Positions 52,764 through 62,133 of a stretch of 64,000 nucleotides of DNA are shown here, piece after piece. The stretch spans positions 334,450-398,449 of the forward strand of contig NZ_JARVWW010000002.1 in the NCBI RefSeq assembly GCF_029846715.1, read 5' to 3'. The notes beneath the pieces were generated by a model. That model was not told the DNA's origin and ran no database searches. It worked only from the letters and a program-made list of their open reading frames with translations. The position numbers and the translations under genes are program-made. Numbering within the stretch: the stretch's first letter is position 1; each line of letters starts with the position of its first letter. This DNA comes from Bradyrhizobium nivariense. Its GTDB lineage: Bacteria > Pseudomonadota > Alphaproteobacteria > Rhizobiales > Xanthobacteraceae.

Positions 52764-52792
52764 AAAATGCCGGCCACAAGGGCCGGCATTTT
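52764..52792 (-). terminator. terminator between tctA and tctC genes
   Basis: AAAATGCCGGCC, a 5-base loop and GGCCGGCATTTT make a 12-bp stem; on the minus strand it ends in five T then GTTTG. Its lower end is only 24 bases before the tctC-like start codon. Confidence 0.7.
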
Positions 52793-52880
52793 CATTTCAC
52801 GAAGCGGTCACACAAGTCGATTCGACTTCCGAATGCGGCGCGCCGACGCAGGCGCGGCGACGACGCAGGGAGCGTCGCTC

Positions 52881-54446
52881 TCAGTTCTCGGATTCGGTGA
52901 ACACCTCGTCACGCTTGGCGCGCAACGCGGGCAGCACCGTGAGCACCAGGAGGAACGCCGCAATCGCCAGCAGCACGGCCGACAGCGGACGCGTCAGGAA
53001 TACGCTCCAGTCGCCGCGCGAGATCAGCAGCGCGCGGCGCAGGTTCTCTTCCATCAGCGGCCCCAGCACCATGCCGAGCAGCAGCGGCGCCGGCTCGAAA
53101 TCGTGCTTGATCAGCCAGTAGCCGACCAGACCGAACACGCCCGCGAGGATGACGTCGACCGGCGCGTTGTTCACCGAGTAGATGCCGATCGCGCAGAAGA
53201 TCACGATCGAGGGGAACATCAGCCGGTACGGCACGCGCAGCAGCCGCACCCAGATTCCAACCAGTGGCAGGTTGATGATGATCAGCATCAGATTGCCGAT
53301 CCACATCGAGGCAATCATGCCCCAGACCAGCTCCGGCTGCTTCTGCATCACTTGCGGACCCGGCACGATGCCGTGGATGGTCATCGCGCCCACCATCAGC
53401 GCCATCACCGCGTTTGGCGGGATGCCGAGCGTCAGCAGCGGGATGAAGGAGGTCTGGGCCGCGGCGTTGTTGGCGCTTTCCGGCGCCGCCACGCCCTCGA
53501 TCGCGCCACGGCCGAACCGCGACGGGTTCTTGGCGATCTTCTTCTCGAGCGTATAGGACGCAAAGGACGCGATGACAGCGCCGCCGCCCGGCAGGATGCC
53601 GAGGATCGAGCCGAGCACGGTGCCGCGCAGGATCGCAGGCGCGGAGTCGATCAGGTCTTTCCTGGTCGGCATCAGGCCGGTGATCTTCTGCTGCACGAGG
53701 TCGCGGTTCATCTCGGCACCGGCGTCGAGATTGCGGATGATCTCGGCAAAACCAAACACGCCCATGGCCACCGTCGCGAAGCCGAGGCCGTCGGCAAGCT
53801 CCGGAATATTGAACGCCATGCGCGAAGCGCCGGTCTCGATGTCGGAGCCGACCATCGACAGCAACAGGCCGAACACGATCATCGCGATCGCCTTCAGCAC
53901 CGAGCCCTTGGCCAGCACCACCGCGAAGATCAGGCCGAGCACCATCAGCGAGAAATATTCGGCCGGGCCGAACGCCAACGCGAGCTTGGTCAGTGGCGCG
54001 CCGAGCACGGCGATCAGCACCGTCGCAACGCAGCCGGCGAAGAACGAGCCGATCGCCGCAATCGCCAGCGCCGGGCCGGCACGGCCCTGCTTCGCCATCT
54101 GGTGGCCGTCGATGGCCGTGACGACGGATGTCGCCTCACCGGGAATATTGACCAGGATCGAGGTGGTCGAGCCGCCGTACTGCGCACCGTAATAGATGCC
54201 GGCGAGCATGATCAGCGCGCCGACCGGCGGCAATCCGAACGTGATCGGCAGGAGCATCGCCACGGTTGCGACGGTGCCGATACCGGGCAGCACGCCGACC
54301 AGCGTGCCAACCAATGCGCCAATCAGGCACATGAGAATATTGATCGAGATCGGGAGCGACAGGCCGTAGAGCCACCAGGGTGACCACCAGGAGATCTGAA
54401 ACACCACACCGAAACCGAGGCCCAGATTGTGGAAGAGATCGAACAT
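52881..54446 (-). CDS. tripartite tricarboxylate transporter large membrane subunit TctA
   Basis: A 521-residue TctA family permease with about twelve membrane segments. ATG 54446 follows GAGGG. Signature sequences are GALVGTLVGVLPGIGTVATV, YYGAQYGGSTTSILVNIPGE, DGHQMAKQGRAGPALAIAAI and the second-half equivalents ILGILPGGGAVIASFASY and AAQTSFIPLLTLGIPPNAVM. It works with the TctB gene 7 bases upstream and the TctC receptor. Confidence 0.95.
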   Translation of the reverse strand: MFDLFHNLGLGFGVVFQISWWSPWWLYGLSLPISINILMCLIGALVGTLVGVLPGIGTVATVAMLLPITFGLPPVGALIMLAGIYYGAQYGGSTTSILVNIPGEATSVVTAIDGHQMAKQGRAGPALAIAAIGSFFAGCVATVLIAVLGAPLTKLALAFGPAEYFSLMVLGLIFAVVLAKGSVLKAIAMIVFGLLLSMVGSDIETGASRMAFNIPELADGLGFATVAMGVFGFAEIIRNLDAGAEMNRDLVQQKITGLMPTRKDLIDSAPAILRGTVLGSILGILPGGGAVIASFASYTLEKKIAKNPSRFGRGAIEGVAAPESANNAAAQTSFIPLLTLGIPPNAVMALMVGAMTIHGIVPGPQVMQKQPELVWGMIASMWIGNLMLIIINLPLVGIWVRLLRVPYRLMFPSIVIFCAIGIYSVNNAPVDVILAGVFGLVGYWLIKHDFEPAPLLLGMVLGPLMEENLRRALLISRGDWSVFLTRPLSAVLLAIAAFLLVLTVLPALRAKRDEVFTESEN

Positions 54447-54453
54447 CACACCC

Positions 54454-55215
54454 TCACTGAACCAAAAAGCGCGGGAACATCGGCATCGGCAGCCCGAGCA
54501 CGTAGGGGAAGAGCAGTGCACAGCCAAGCGTCAGGCAGGCGCCGACGATGATCGCTTCGACCCAGCGCGTCTCATGCGTGCCCATCGCCGCGATCAGGAA
54601 GCTCGCGAACGCCGTAACTACGACCCCAAGCGGACGAATCGCCAGCGCGAAGAAGACGATCGAGACCATCACGAAGAGCGGCCCGCGCCAGGCATAGTGC
54701 GCCATGGCAGGCCCATCGGTCAGCAGTCCCGTCAACGCGATGCCGGCGCCAAGTGCGACGAGCAGCCCGCCAAACATCCGCGGCGCCGTGCCTGCGCCAA
54801 AGGAGAAGCCGCGCATCCCTTGCAAATCGCTGGAGGCCCACAGCGCGAACAACGCGAGCGCCATCAGAGCGATCCCGCCGACATAGTCCTGCGCCGATCT
54901 GATCGTCATGAAGATCGTGAGAATCGCGACCGCAAACAGCGGATAGGAATAGATCAGCGCCAGCAGCACCTCGGATGACGCCTTCTTGGTGTCACCGCCG
55001 ATCGCTCCGATCAGCGCGCCGGGCGCGCCCGCGAGCAGCGCGGTGGCATGGCTGATCACGACGGTGGCCGGCCCGCGTCCGGCGCCCCAGCCAAAAATCG
55101 TCCCGATCGACCAGATGAATTCGAATATCTGCGGCGCAACGGCCAGCAGACAAAAGCCGATCACCACCGAGGTGTTTCGGGTGGTCGTCGCCGAGTGGCC
55201 CATCGTATCGGCCAT
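54454..55215 (-). CDS. tripartite tricarboxylate transporter small membrane subunit TctB
   Basis: A 253-residue protein with six or more hydrophobic segments; TctB proteins are poorly conserved, usually about 150-180 residues, and this one is longer. The central and C-terminal half (FSFGAGTAPRMFGGLLVALG and on to ALLFPYVLGLPMPMFPRFLV) fits the DUF1468/TctB pattern, while the first 100 residues hold additional membrane segments. GGAGGAG precedes the ATG. First gene of the tctBA transcript. Confidence 0.85.
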   Translation of the reverse strand: MADTMGHSATTTRNTSVVIGFCLLAVAPQIFEFIWSIGTIFGWGAGRGPATVVISHATALLAGAPGALIGAIGGDTKKASSEVLLALIYSYPLFAVAILTIFMTIRSAQDYVGGIALMALALFALWASSDLQGMRGFSFGAGTAPRMFGGLLVALGAGIALTGLLTDGPAMAHYAWRGPLFVMVSIVFFALAIRPLGVVVTAFASFLIAAMGTHETRWVEAIIVGACLTLGCALLFPYVLGLPMPMFPRFLVQ

Positions 55216-55309
55216 GCATGTCTCCTCCGCGGCCCGTAAGCCACGAGCAATGTTGTTCTAATCGGCTGGAAATGGATCCCCCGCCCGGATCACTGCCTAG
55301 CGATTTTCA

Positions 55310-55840
55310 CTACACAATGCCAGCAAAACCCAACAGGCCCCCGACGAGCAGAAGCCATAGCGGATTGATGCGCGAGACGGATGCGACAACTGCAACCGTC
55401 GCGGTCAGGAGCAGCGCAGCAATGGTGCGATCGGTCGACTGGGCCAGGATCAGGGCGCTCGCTGCCATCAACCCGATCGAGAGCGGAACCAGTGCAGCCT
55501 GAATCAGCCCGGGCCAGCGCGATTGGCTCGGCCGGTTGAGGAGCCGGCTGACATAATAGGCAAGCAGCGCCGTTGGCAGGCACATGGCCAAGGTCGCCGC
55601 CAGCGCGCCCGGGATGCCGGCGACGGCATAGCCGATTAACGTGACGATAAGCACGTTCGGACCTGGCGAGAGCTGCGCGATCGCATAGGCGTCGGCGAAC
55701 TGCTTGTCGGTCATCCAGTGATGCACATCGACCGCGATACGGTGCATCTCGGGCTCCGCCGCCGCGGCGCCGCCGACTGCGAACAGCGACATCAGACCAA
55801 AGGTGGAGATCAGCGCCCAGATCTGGTTCTCGGCGTTCAT
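55310..55840 (-). CDS. chromate transporter half protein (CHR domain, C-terminal partner)
   Basis: A 176-residue single-domain CHR protein with five to six hydrophobic segments. The motif FAVGGAAAAEPEMHRIAV, then WMTDKQFADAYAIAQLSPGP and YAVAGIPGALAATLAMCLPT, matches the ChrA half. Together with the upstream gene, which it overlaps by four bases, it forms a split ChrA that exports chromate or another anion. Confidence 0.9.
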   Translation of the reverse strand: MNAENQIWALISTFGLMSLFAVGGAAAAEPEMHRIAVDVHHWMTDKQFADAYAIAQLSPGPNVLIVTLIGYAVAGIPGALAATLAMCLPTALLAYYVSRLLNRPSQSRWPGLIQAALVPLSIGLMAASALILAQSTDRTIAALLLTATVAVVASVSRINPLWLLLVGGLLGFAGIV

Positions 55841-56466
55841 GCTGCTACCTTCCGCCGCATCAGGAAGGTGGCGCCGACACTCACGGGGATCGCGACCAAA
55901 AGCACGGCCTGGAGCGGCAGGCGAAGGACGCCGATGGCGAGGAACAAGCCCAGCATCAGGATGAGCGCGACGGCGTCCAGCCGCTTGAGCAGCGGAATCA
56001 TCATCCGGAAGACCACCGCGATCAAGAGGCCGACCGCCGCACAGGAGATACCCGCGAGGATGCGACGCATCACCTCCACATCGCCGAATCGGGCGTAGAT
56101 GATCGCGAGCACCGTCATGATCAGCGTGGGCGGCAGCAACAGCCCTGCAAAGGCGGCAATACCGCCGGCGATCCCGCGCAGCCGCGCGCCGAACACCATC
56201 GACAGATTGACGATGTTGGGCCCGGGCAGGAAATGGCAGAGCGCAAAAGTCTCGTTGAACTCGTCCGCCGTCATCCAGCGGTGCTGCTCGACGATGGCCT
56301 GCCGGGCAAACACCAAGACCCCGCCAAAACCGGCCAGCGACATCCGGGCGAAGGCCAGGAACAGCGCGAGCAAGCCCGGCGGAACGGCGTGGGTGGCTGG
56401 ACGGTCCGGCTCTTGATCTCGTTCCTGATCTCGTTCTTGGGCGGCCGGCGCGGAATCCTCGGTCAT
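55837..56466 (-). CDS. chromate transporter half protein (CHR domain, N-terminal partner)
   Basis: A 209-residue single-domain CHR protein. A charged, repetitive cytoplasmic tail (AAQERDQERDQEPDRPATHA) leads into FLAFARMSLAGFGGVLVFAR, WMTADEFNETFALCHFLPGP and GARLRGIAGGIAAFAGLLLP. It is the other half of the split chromate-type transporter. Whether chromate is the true substrate is unknown. Confidence 0.9.
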   Translation of the reverse strand: MTEDSAPAAQERDQERDQEPDRPATHAVPPGLLALFLAFARMSLAGFGGVLVFARQAIVEQHRWMTADEFNETFALCHFLPGPNIVNLSMVFGARLRGIAGGIAAFAGLLLPPTLIMTVLAIIYARFGDVEVMRRILAGISCAAVGLLIAVVFRMMIPLLKRLDAVALILMLGLFLAIGVLRLPLQAVLLVAIPVSVGATFLMRRKVAA

Positions 56467-56583
56467 GTCAGGAGCTTAGAACGCCGGCTGTCGCGCGGCC
56501 AAGCCCGTCGGGAACCTATCCAGAGGGAGCCTCGGGATGGCCGCTCGAAACACCCTGTCATTTGAAAGCTTTGCCCCCTATAT

Positions 56584-56922
56584 TGGGGGTGCCGGTTCGC
56601 CGGCTATGGAAATAAACGGCCGTCGCAATAAACCATTCGGACCCGGGGGCGGTACCCGGCGCCTCCACCAAAGCCCACCAGCGGGCTAGCCCTATAGGCG
56701 GGTTTTGGCGGGGGCGAAATAGGATCGACGAGGGCGTAAAGGGCGTTCTTTTTCTCGGTATTGTTCCGCCGTTATCGGGCTATGCAATAGTTGCCAACGA
56801 CAACTTTGCTCCGGTTGCTCAGGCTGCGTAACGCAGTTTGAAAGACCATTCTGAAGTCCTAACGGGTTAAGCTCCGTTAGGCGGGGTTCGGAGGCACCTG
56901 GCAACAGAAGCCTCCACTTACC
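56584..56922 (+). ncRNA. ssrA: two-piece permuted tmRNA (ssrA, alpha type)
   Basis: tmRNA frees ribosomes stuck on broken mRNA and tags the product for proteolysis. As in other alphaproteobacteria the gene is permuted: the acceptor piece comes first and ends CGCCTCCACCA at 56670; after a spacer of about 40 bases the coding piece begins at 56710 with GGGGGCG. GGGGGCG pairs with CGCCTCC to rebuild the 7-bp acceptor stem (one G-U). The tag frame 56793-56831 encodes ANDNFAPVAQAA and stops with TAA. GGAGGC/GCCTCC (56890-56915) near the end is a terminal stem. The 5' end (about 56575-56590) and 3' end are approximate. sspB follows directly. Confidence 0.93.
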
Positions 56923-57032
56923 TCTTATTTCCTACCCGGCGGGGACTCCTGCTGACCCGTCAGGCGCGGTACTATTGCGGCTTGGCGAGTCGGGCCGGCA
57001 GGGCCCAACTCCTGGAATGCAACAGGACCACC

Positions 57033-57551
57033 ATGGCGACCGATCATATCCGATACGATGTGCTGGCCCGCGACGCGCTGCGCGGCGTGCTGCGCAAGGT
57101 GCTGACCGACGCCGCGTCCCAAGGACTGCCCGGCGAGCACCATTTCTTCATCACCTTCGTGTCGAAGGCCGAGGGCGTGAAGCTGTCGTCGCGGCTGCTG
57201 GCGCAATATCCGGAAGAGATGACGATCATCCTGCAGCACCAGTTCTGGGATCTGACCGTGCTCGAGGACCGCTTCGAGGTCGGCCTGTCCTTCGGCGGCA
57301 TTCCGGAGCGGCTGATCGTGCCGTTCAACTCCATCAAGAGCTTCCTCGATCCGTCCGTGAAATTCGGCCTCCAGTTCGAGACCTCCGATGTCGCCGAGGT
57401 CTCGCCCGAGACATTGCCGGCCGCTCCCGCCCCGTCCGCTGTCGCGGTGCCCGCGCCTGCCACCGAACCGGCGGAAAGCACCGAAGAGCCGGCGGCCCCG
57501 AACCAGGGCGGCGCCGAAGTCGTGCGATTGGACCGTTTCCGCAAGAAATGA
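57033..57551 (+). CDS. sspB: ClpXP protease specificity-enhancing factor SspB
   Basis: A 172-residue adaptor that binds ssrA-tagged proteins and hands them to ClpXP. ATG 57033 begins MATDHIRYDVLARDALRGVL; the folded domain runs to about residue 115 (HHFFITFVSKAEGVKLSSRL, EMTIILQHQFWDLTVLEDRF, LIVPFNSIKSFLDPSVKFGL). A long Pro/Ala/Glu linker leads to the terminal ClpX-binding peptide EVVRLDRFRKK. Its place beside ssrA matches its function. Confidence 0.95.
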   Translation: MATDHIRYDVLARDALRGVLRKVLTDAASQGLPGEHHFFITFVSKAEGVKLSSRLLAQYPEEMTIILQHQFWDLTVLEDRFEVGLSFGGIPERLIVPFNSIKSFLDPSVKFGLQFETSDVAEVSPETLPAAPAPSAVAVPAPATEPAESTEEPAAPNQGGAEVVRLDRFRKK

Positions 57552-57646
57552 TCTAGATTGGGCCGGAGCCCGTCGCGCGCGGCCAAACTCCCTATACACA
57601 TGAAGAGGTCGCGCGGCATTTTCGTGCGGCGGAATGGAATGTGCTC

Positions 57647-59107
57647 ATGGCCAAGACGTCCCGCTCGAAGACTTCCCGCTCGAAGATTGCCCGCGCGAAG
57701 ACCGACCGCTCCTCGCGCCCCGCGACCCGCACCGAGACCGACAGCTTCGGCCCCATCGAGGTCCTCGCCGATCGCTATTGGGGGGCGCAGACCGAACGCT
57801 CGCGCCAGAATTTTCGCATCGGCATCGATCGCATGCCGATCTCGCTCGTGCATGCGCTTGGCATCGTCAAGCTCGCCGCGGCGCAGTCCAACCAGGAGCT
57901 CGGCCTGCTCGACCAGCGCCGCGCCAACGCCATCATCCGCGCCGCGCGCGAGGTGATCGAGGGCAAGCTGGACGGTCACTTCCCACTCGTGGTGTGGCAG
58001 ACCGGCTCGGGCACGCAGAGCAACATGAACCTCAACGAGGTCATCGCCAACCGCGCCAATGAGATGCTCGGCGGCGAGCTCGGCGCCAAGAAGCCGGTGC
58101 ATCCCAACGATCACGTCAACATGAGCCAGTCGTCGAACGACTCGTTCCCGACCGCGATGCATATCGCGGCGGCAAGCCGCATCACCGCCGATCTCGTCCC
58201 CGCCCTCGGCGAATTGCTGCGCGCGCTGCGCAAGAAGGAGAAGGAGTTCGCCAAGATCGTCAAGATCGGCCGCACCCACACCCAGGATGCGACGCCGCTG
58301 ACGCTCGGCCAGGAATTTTCCGGCTATGCCGCGCAGGTCGAAAGCGGCATCGCCCGGCTCAAGGTCGCGGTGAAGGAGCTCTATCCGCTGGCGCAGGGCG
58401 GCACCGCCGTCGGCACCGGCCTCAATTCGAAGCCGCGCTTTGCAAAACTGTTCGCAAAGCACGTCGCCGGGATTACGAAGCTGCCCTTCACCAGCGCCGC
58501 CAACAAATTCGAGGCGCTGGCCTCGAACGACGCCTACGTGCTGGCGCACGGCGCCATCAATTCGGTCGCGACAGGCCTGTTCAAGATCGCCAACGACATC
58601 CGCCTGCTCGGATCGGGCCCGCGTTCGGGCCTCGGCGAACTGATGCTGCCGGAGAACGAGCCGGGCTCCTCGATCATGCCGGGCAAGGTCAATCCGACGC
58701 AGTGCGAGGCGATGACCATGGTGTGCTGCCAAGTGTTCGGCAATCACACCGCGATCACGGTCGCCGGCAGCCAGGGCCATTTCGAGCTCAACGTCTACAA
58801 GCCCGTGCTGGCCTACAACATGCTGCACTCGATCCGGCTGATGGCGGACGCCGCGCGCTCCTTCACCGAGCATTGCGTCAGCGGCATCCGCGCCGACGAG
58901 AAGCGGATCAAGGAGCTGATGCAGCGCTCGCTGATGCTGGTGACGGCGCTCGCCCCGAAGATCGGCTACGACAATGCGGCCAAGGTGGCCAAGACGGCGC
59001 ACGCCAACGGCACCACGCTGAAGGAAGAGGCCCTGCGTCTCGGCTTCGTCTCGGCGGACGAGTTCGACCGCCTGGTGCGTCCCGAGAAGATGACCAGCCC
59101 GGGATAA
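57647..59107 (+). CDS. fumC: class II fumarate hydratase
   Basis: Interconverts fumarate and malate. 486 residues with the fumarase signature [20 protein letters not shown], the substrate loop [20 protein letters not shown] and the catalytic His region [20 protein letters not shown]. The first 22 residues after MA are a four-fold five-residue repeat ([20 protein letters not shown]), an extension the usual 460-residue fumarases lack. SD is poor before ATG 57647. Confidence 0.96.
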   Translation: MAKTSRSKTSRSKIARAKTDRSSRPATRTETDSFGPIEVLADRYWGAQTERSRQNFRIGIDRMPISLVHALGIVKLAAAQSNQELGLLDQRRANAIIRAAREVIEGKLDGHFPLVVWQTGSGTQSNMNLNEVIANRANEMLGGELGAKKPVHPNDHVNMSQSSNDSFPTAMHIAAASRITADLVPALGELLRALRKKEKEFAKIVKIGRTHTQDATPLTLGQEFSGYAAQVESGIARLKVAVKELYPLAQGGTAVGTGLNSKPRFAKLFAKHVAGITKLPFTSAANKFEALASNDAYVLAHGAINSVATGLFKIANDIRLLGSGPRSGLGELMLPENEPGSSIMPGKVNPTQCEAMTMVCCQVFGNHTAITVAGSQGHFELNVYKPVLAYNMLHSIRLMADAARSFTEHCVSGIRADEKRIKELMQRSLMLVTALAPKIGYDNAAKVAKTAHANGTTLKEEALRLGFVSADEFDRLVRPEKMTSPG

Positions 59108-59384
59108 GATTCCGAATTCCGATAGGCATCCGTAGTGATACGGACCCGCGCGTCGCAAAAATATAGGGCTTTGAGGGCGGGATTTGATTACCGTCAATGT
59201 CGCTGCGGGGTGGCGTGTTACGCAGCCCCTCTGCCCTCCACGGGGCCAGATTCATCGTTTGATGGCCCAAGGGCCGATTGACGAGGACGAGCGAATGGCG
59301 ATCAAGTCTTGTGGGGCGCAACGCGGCACCCTGTTTCTGAAGGTTTCATCCTGTCCACGGAGGATCGGATGATGGAGACGCGGC

Positions 59385-59573
59385 ATGGGGAACGTCATCA
59401 ACCTGAATCGTTTCCGGAAGCGCGCCGAGCGGGAAGCCACGGCGAAGCAGGCGGACGCCAACCGAACGAAGTTCGGCCGCACGAAGGCGGAACGGTCGGC
59501 GGAGGAGACACGCGCGGACCAGGCGAAGGCACACCTGGACCAGCACCAGATGGATCGCGAGGAGCAGCCATGA
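59385..59573 (+). CDS. DUF4169 family protein
   Basis: A 62-residue, highly charged protein starting MGNVINLNRFRKRAEREATA, the DUF4169 hallmark; the rest is helical and rich in Lys, Arg, Glu and Gln. A GGAGACG site precedes the ATG. Its stop overlaps the start of the ribbon-helix-helix gene (ATGA), so the two are translationally coupled. Function unknown. Confidence 0.88.
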   Translation: MGNVINLNRFRKRAEREATAKQADANRTKFGRTKAERSAEETRADQAKAHLDQHQMDREEQP

Positions 59574-59824
59574 AGTCGCCCGTCGTGAAACGGTCGATCG
59601 TCGTCGCCGGCCACAAGACCAGCGTCAGCCTGGAAGAGGCGTTCTGGAACGGCATGAAGGAGATCTCGGGCCTGCGCAACATGACGCTGTCCGAGCTGGT
59701 CGGCGAGATCGACGGCAACCGCCAGCAGGGCAATCTGTCCTCGGCGATCCGCCTGTTCGTGCTCGACTACTTCAAGACCCGCGCCATGGCCGCCATCCAG
59801 CCGGAAAAGGTCTCGGCCCAGTAG
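59570..59824 (+). CDS. ribbon-helix-helix domain protein
   Basis: An 84-residue protein of the RHH_4 type: a basic beta strand (PVVKRSIVVAGHKTSVSLEE) followed by two helices (FWNGMKEISGLRNMTLSELV and NLSSAIRLFVLDYFKTRAMA). This suggests a dimeric DNA-binding protein, although members of this group were also annotated as aryl-sulfate sulfotransferase-like. Coupled to the DUF4169 gene; feoAB follow after a further promoter region, so control of those genes is possible but unproven. Confidence 0.85.
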   Translation: MKSPVVKRSIVVAGHKTSVSLEEAFWNGMKEISGLRNMTLSELVGEIDGNRQQGNLSSAIRLFVLDYFKTRAMAAIQPEKVSAQ

Positions 59825-59875
59825 CCGCCTTGGCGCCGATCCTGGCGCCGATCGCCTCCGTCGCGAAGCCGGCAC

Positions 59876-59892
59876 TTTAAAATCACTCTAAG
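59876..59892. promoter_or_regulatory. possible Irr/Fur-type iron box before feoA
   Basis: TTTAAAATCACTCTAAG has left arm TTTAAAA and right arm CTCTAAG around three bases. It resembles the rhizobial iron control element (TTTAGAA and TTCTAAA arms) with one and two mismatches. It lies 60 bases before feoA. Confidence 0.35.
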
Positions 59893-59951
59893 GTGCAGTT
59901 TCGGCGACCGAGCGCGCTTGACCTCGATGCCCTGCGTTGAAAATACAGGGC

Positions 59952-60227
59952 ATGACCGACATCCATGATACGCGTCCGCAGATGCCGCTGGGCCTGGCCC
60001 AGCGCGGCTATACCGGCGTCATCCAGCACCTTTCCGCCAAGGACTCGGGCTCGGCGCTCTCCGACATCGAGCTCGAGAGCCGGCTGATCGAGCTCGGCTT
60101 CGTCGAGGGCGCCCGGGTCGAGGTCCTGCACGAGGGGCTGGTCGGACGCGACCCGATCGCCGTGCGCGTCGACAACATCACGATCGCGGTGCGCCGGCGC
60201 GAAGCCATGGCCATCATCGTCGCCTGA
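59952..60227 (+). CDS. feoA: ferrous iron transport protein FeoA
   Basis: A 91-residue SH3-like protein: MPLGLAQRGYTGVIQHLSAK, LESRLIELGFVEGARVEVLH and DPIAVRVDNITIAVRRREAM, the FeoA core. It assists FeoB in Fe(II) uptake. ATG 59952 is used; a TTG at 59937 in frame is possible. It is 34 bases before feoB and is cotranscribed. Confidence 0.94.
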   Translation: MTDIHDTRPQMPLGLAQRGYTGVIQHLSAKDSGSALSDIELESRLIELGFVEGARVEVLHEGLVGRDPIAVRVDNITIAVRRREAMAIIVA

Positions 60228-60261
60228 CGCGACCGGATCCCAATTCCAGGCCTTTGATCAC

Positions 60262-62133
60262 ATGGAAGCACCCCTGCTGCATCTCGCCCTGGTCGGCACG
60301 CCAAACAGCGGCAAGACCTCGCTGTTCAATGCGCTGACCGGCAGCCGGCAGAAGGTCGCGAACTATCCCGGCGTCACCGTCGAGCGCAAGGAAGGCTTCT
60401 TCGTCACGCCCTTGGGGCGCCAGGTCTCCGTGGTCGACCTCCCCGGCACCTATTCGCTGCGCGGCCGCAGCCCGGACGAGGAGATCACCCGCGACTTCGT
60501 GCTCGGCAAGGCCAGCGGCGAGACCGTGCCCGACCTCGTGCTGTGCGTGGCCGATTCCACCAATCTGCGCCTGACCATCCGCCTGCTGCTGGAGCTCAAG
60601 CGCACCGGCCGGCCGATGATCCTCGTCCTCAACATGTTCGACATCGCAAACCGCCGCGGCATCACTGTGGACGTCGAGCGGCTCGCCAAGGAGCTCGGCG
60701 TGCCCGTGGTCACCTCGATCGCGGTGCGCAAGGGCGGTACCGCCGACCTCCTGACGCTGACCGACGAGATCTCGGCAAGACTCGCCGCCGAGCCGCAGGA
60801 GAACACCTGGCGCGCGCTCAGCGTCGCCGAGTTGCGCGCCACCCAGCGCGAGGCCGACCGCATCATCGCCGACTGCGTCAGCCTGCCTGCTAGCCCCGAC
60901 ACCTGGACCGCACGGATCGACGCCGTGGTGCTGCACCCCGTCGCCGGCCTCGTCGTGCTGGCGCTGATCCTGTTCGTGATGTTCCAGGCGGTGTTCGCCT
61001 GGGCCCAGCCGCTGATGGAGCTGCTCAACAACGGCTTCGATGCGCTCGGCGAGTTCGTGCACGCCAGCCTGCCCGCCGGCCTGCTGCAGAGCTTCCTGCA
61101 GAACGGCGTGATCTCCGGCGTCGGCAGCGTGATCGTGTTCGTGCCGCAGATCATCATCATCTTCCTGTTCATCCTGCTGCTGGAAGATTTCGGCTACATG
61201 GCGCGCGCCGCCTTCCTGATGGACCGCATCATGGGCGGTGCCGGCCTGCACGGCCGCGCCTTCATTCCGCTGCTGTCGAGCTTTGCCTGCGCCATTCCCG
61301 GCATCATGGCGACGCGCGTGATCGACAACAAGCGCGACCGGTTGACCACGATCCTGATCGCGCCGCTGATGACCTGCTCGGCACGCATCCCCGTCTACAC
61401 GCTGATCATCTCCGCCTTCATTCCGGCCAGGGACGTCTGGGGCTTCATCAACCTGCAGGGCCTCGTGATGTTCGGCCTCTATGCCGCCGGCATCGCCAGC
61501 GCGCTTGCCGTCTCGTTCCTGATCAAGTTCTTCATGCTGCGCGACTATGCGCCGGCGCCGTTCATGCTGGAGCTGCCGGACTACAAGATGCCGCGGCTGA
61601 AATCGATCGCGATCGGCGTCTACACGCGGGCCAAGATGTTCCTGCACCGCGCCGGCACCACGATCTTCTCGATGATGGTGCTGATCTGGTTTCTGGCCTC
61701 GTTCCCGCAGCCGCCGCTAGGCGCCACCGAACCCGCGATCGACTTCAGCCTCGCCGCAATCATCGGCAAGGCGCTCGCACCGCTGCTCGCCCCCGTCGGC
61801 TTCAACTGGCAGATCGCGGTCGCGCTGATCCCGGGCATGGCGGCGCGCGAGGTCGCGGTGGCGGCGCTCGGCACCGTCTATGCGATCGAAGGCGGCAAGG
61901 AAGCGGCCGAGCAGATCGGCCAGGTGCTGGCGACGAAATGGTCGCTCGCGACCGCGCTGTCGATGCTGGCCTGGTACATCTTCGCCCCGCAATGCGCATC
62001 CACGCTGGCCGTGATCCGGCGCGAGACCGGAAGCTGGACCTGGATGGCGGCGACATTCGGCTACATGCTCGTGCTGGCCTACGCGGCGAGCCTCCTGACC
62101 TACAACGTCGCGGTCGCGTTCGGGGCGGGGTAG
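60262..62133 (+). CDS. feoB: ferrous iron transporter FeoB
   Basis: A 623-residue Fe(II) permease with a cytoplasmic GTPase. G1 LVGTPNSGKTSLFNALTG, the switch region NYPGVTVERKEG, G3 VVDLPGTYSLRGRSPDEE and G4 LNMFDIANRRG are present. The Gate motifs in the membrane part include EDFGYMARAAFLMDRIMG, LLSSFACAIPGIMATR and LMTCSARIPVYTLIISAF. It is somewhat shorter than E. coli FeoB (about 770) and has no FeoC gene nearby. Confidence 0.96.
   Translation: MEAPLLHLALVGTPNSGKTSLFNALTGSRQKVANYPGVTVERKEGFFVTPLGRQVSVVDLPGTYSLRGRSPDEEITRDFVLGKASGETVPDLVLCVADSTNLRLTIRLLLELKRTGRPMILVLNMFDIANRRGITVDVERLAKELGVPVVTSIAVRKGGTADLLTLTDEISARLAAEPQENTWRALSVAELRATQREADRIIADCVSLPASPDTWTARIDAVVLHPVAGLVVLALILFVMFQAVFAWAQPLMELLNNGFDALGEFVHASLPAGLLQSFLQNGVISGVGSVIVFVPQIIIIFLFILLLEDFGYMARAAFLMDRIMGGAGLHGRAFIPLLSSFACAIPGIMATRVIDNKRDRLTTILIAPLMTCSARIPVYTLIISAFIPARDVWGFINLQGLVMFGLYAAGIASALAVSFLIKFFMLRDYAPAPFMLELPDYKMPRLKSIAIGVYTRAKMFLHRAGTTIFSMMVLIWFLASFPQPPLGATEPAIDFSLAAIIGKALAPLLAPVGFNWQIAVALIPGMAAREVAVAALGTVYAIEGGKEAAEQIGQVLATKWSLATALSMLAWYIFAPQCASTLAVIRRETGSWTWMAATFGYMLVLAYAASLLTYNVAVAFGAG

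Noticed and set aside
56692..56904. Short minus-strand frame
   Set aside because: It is antisense to the tmRNA coding piece, which has clear structural support.
57044..59197. A 717-codon minus-strand frame opposite sspB and fumC
   Set aside because: Shadow of two well-identified genes.
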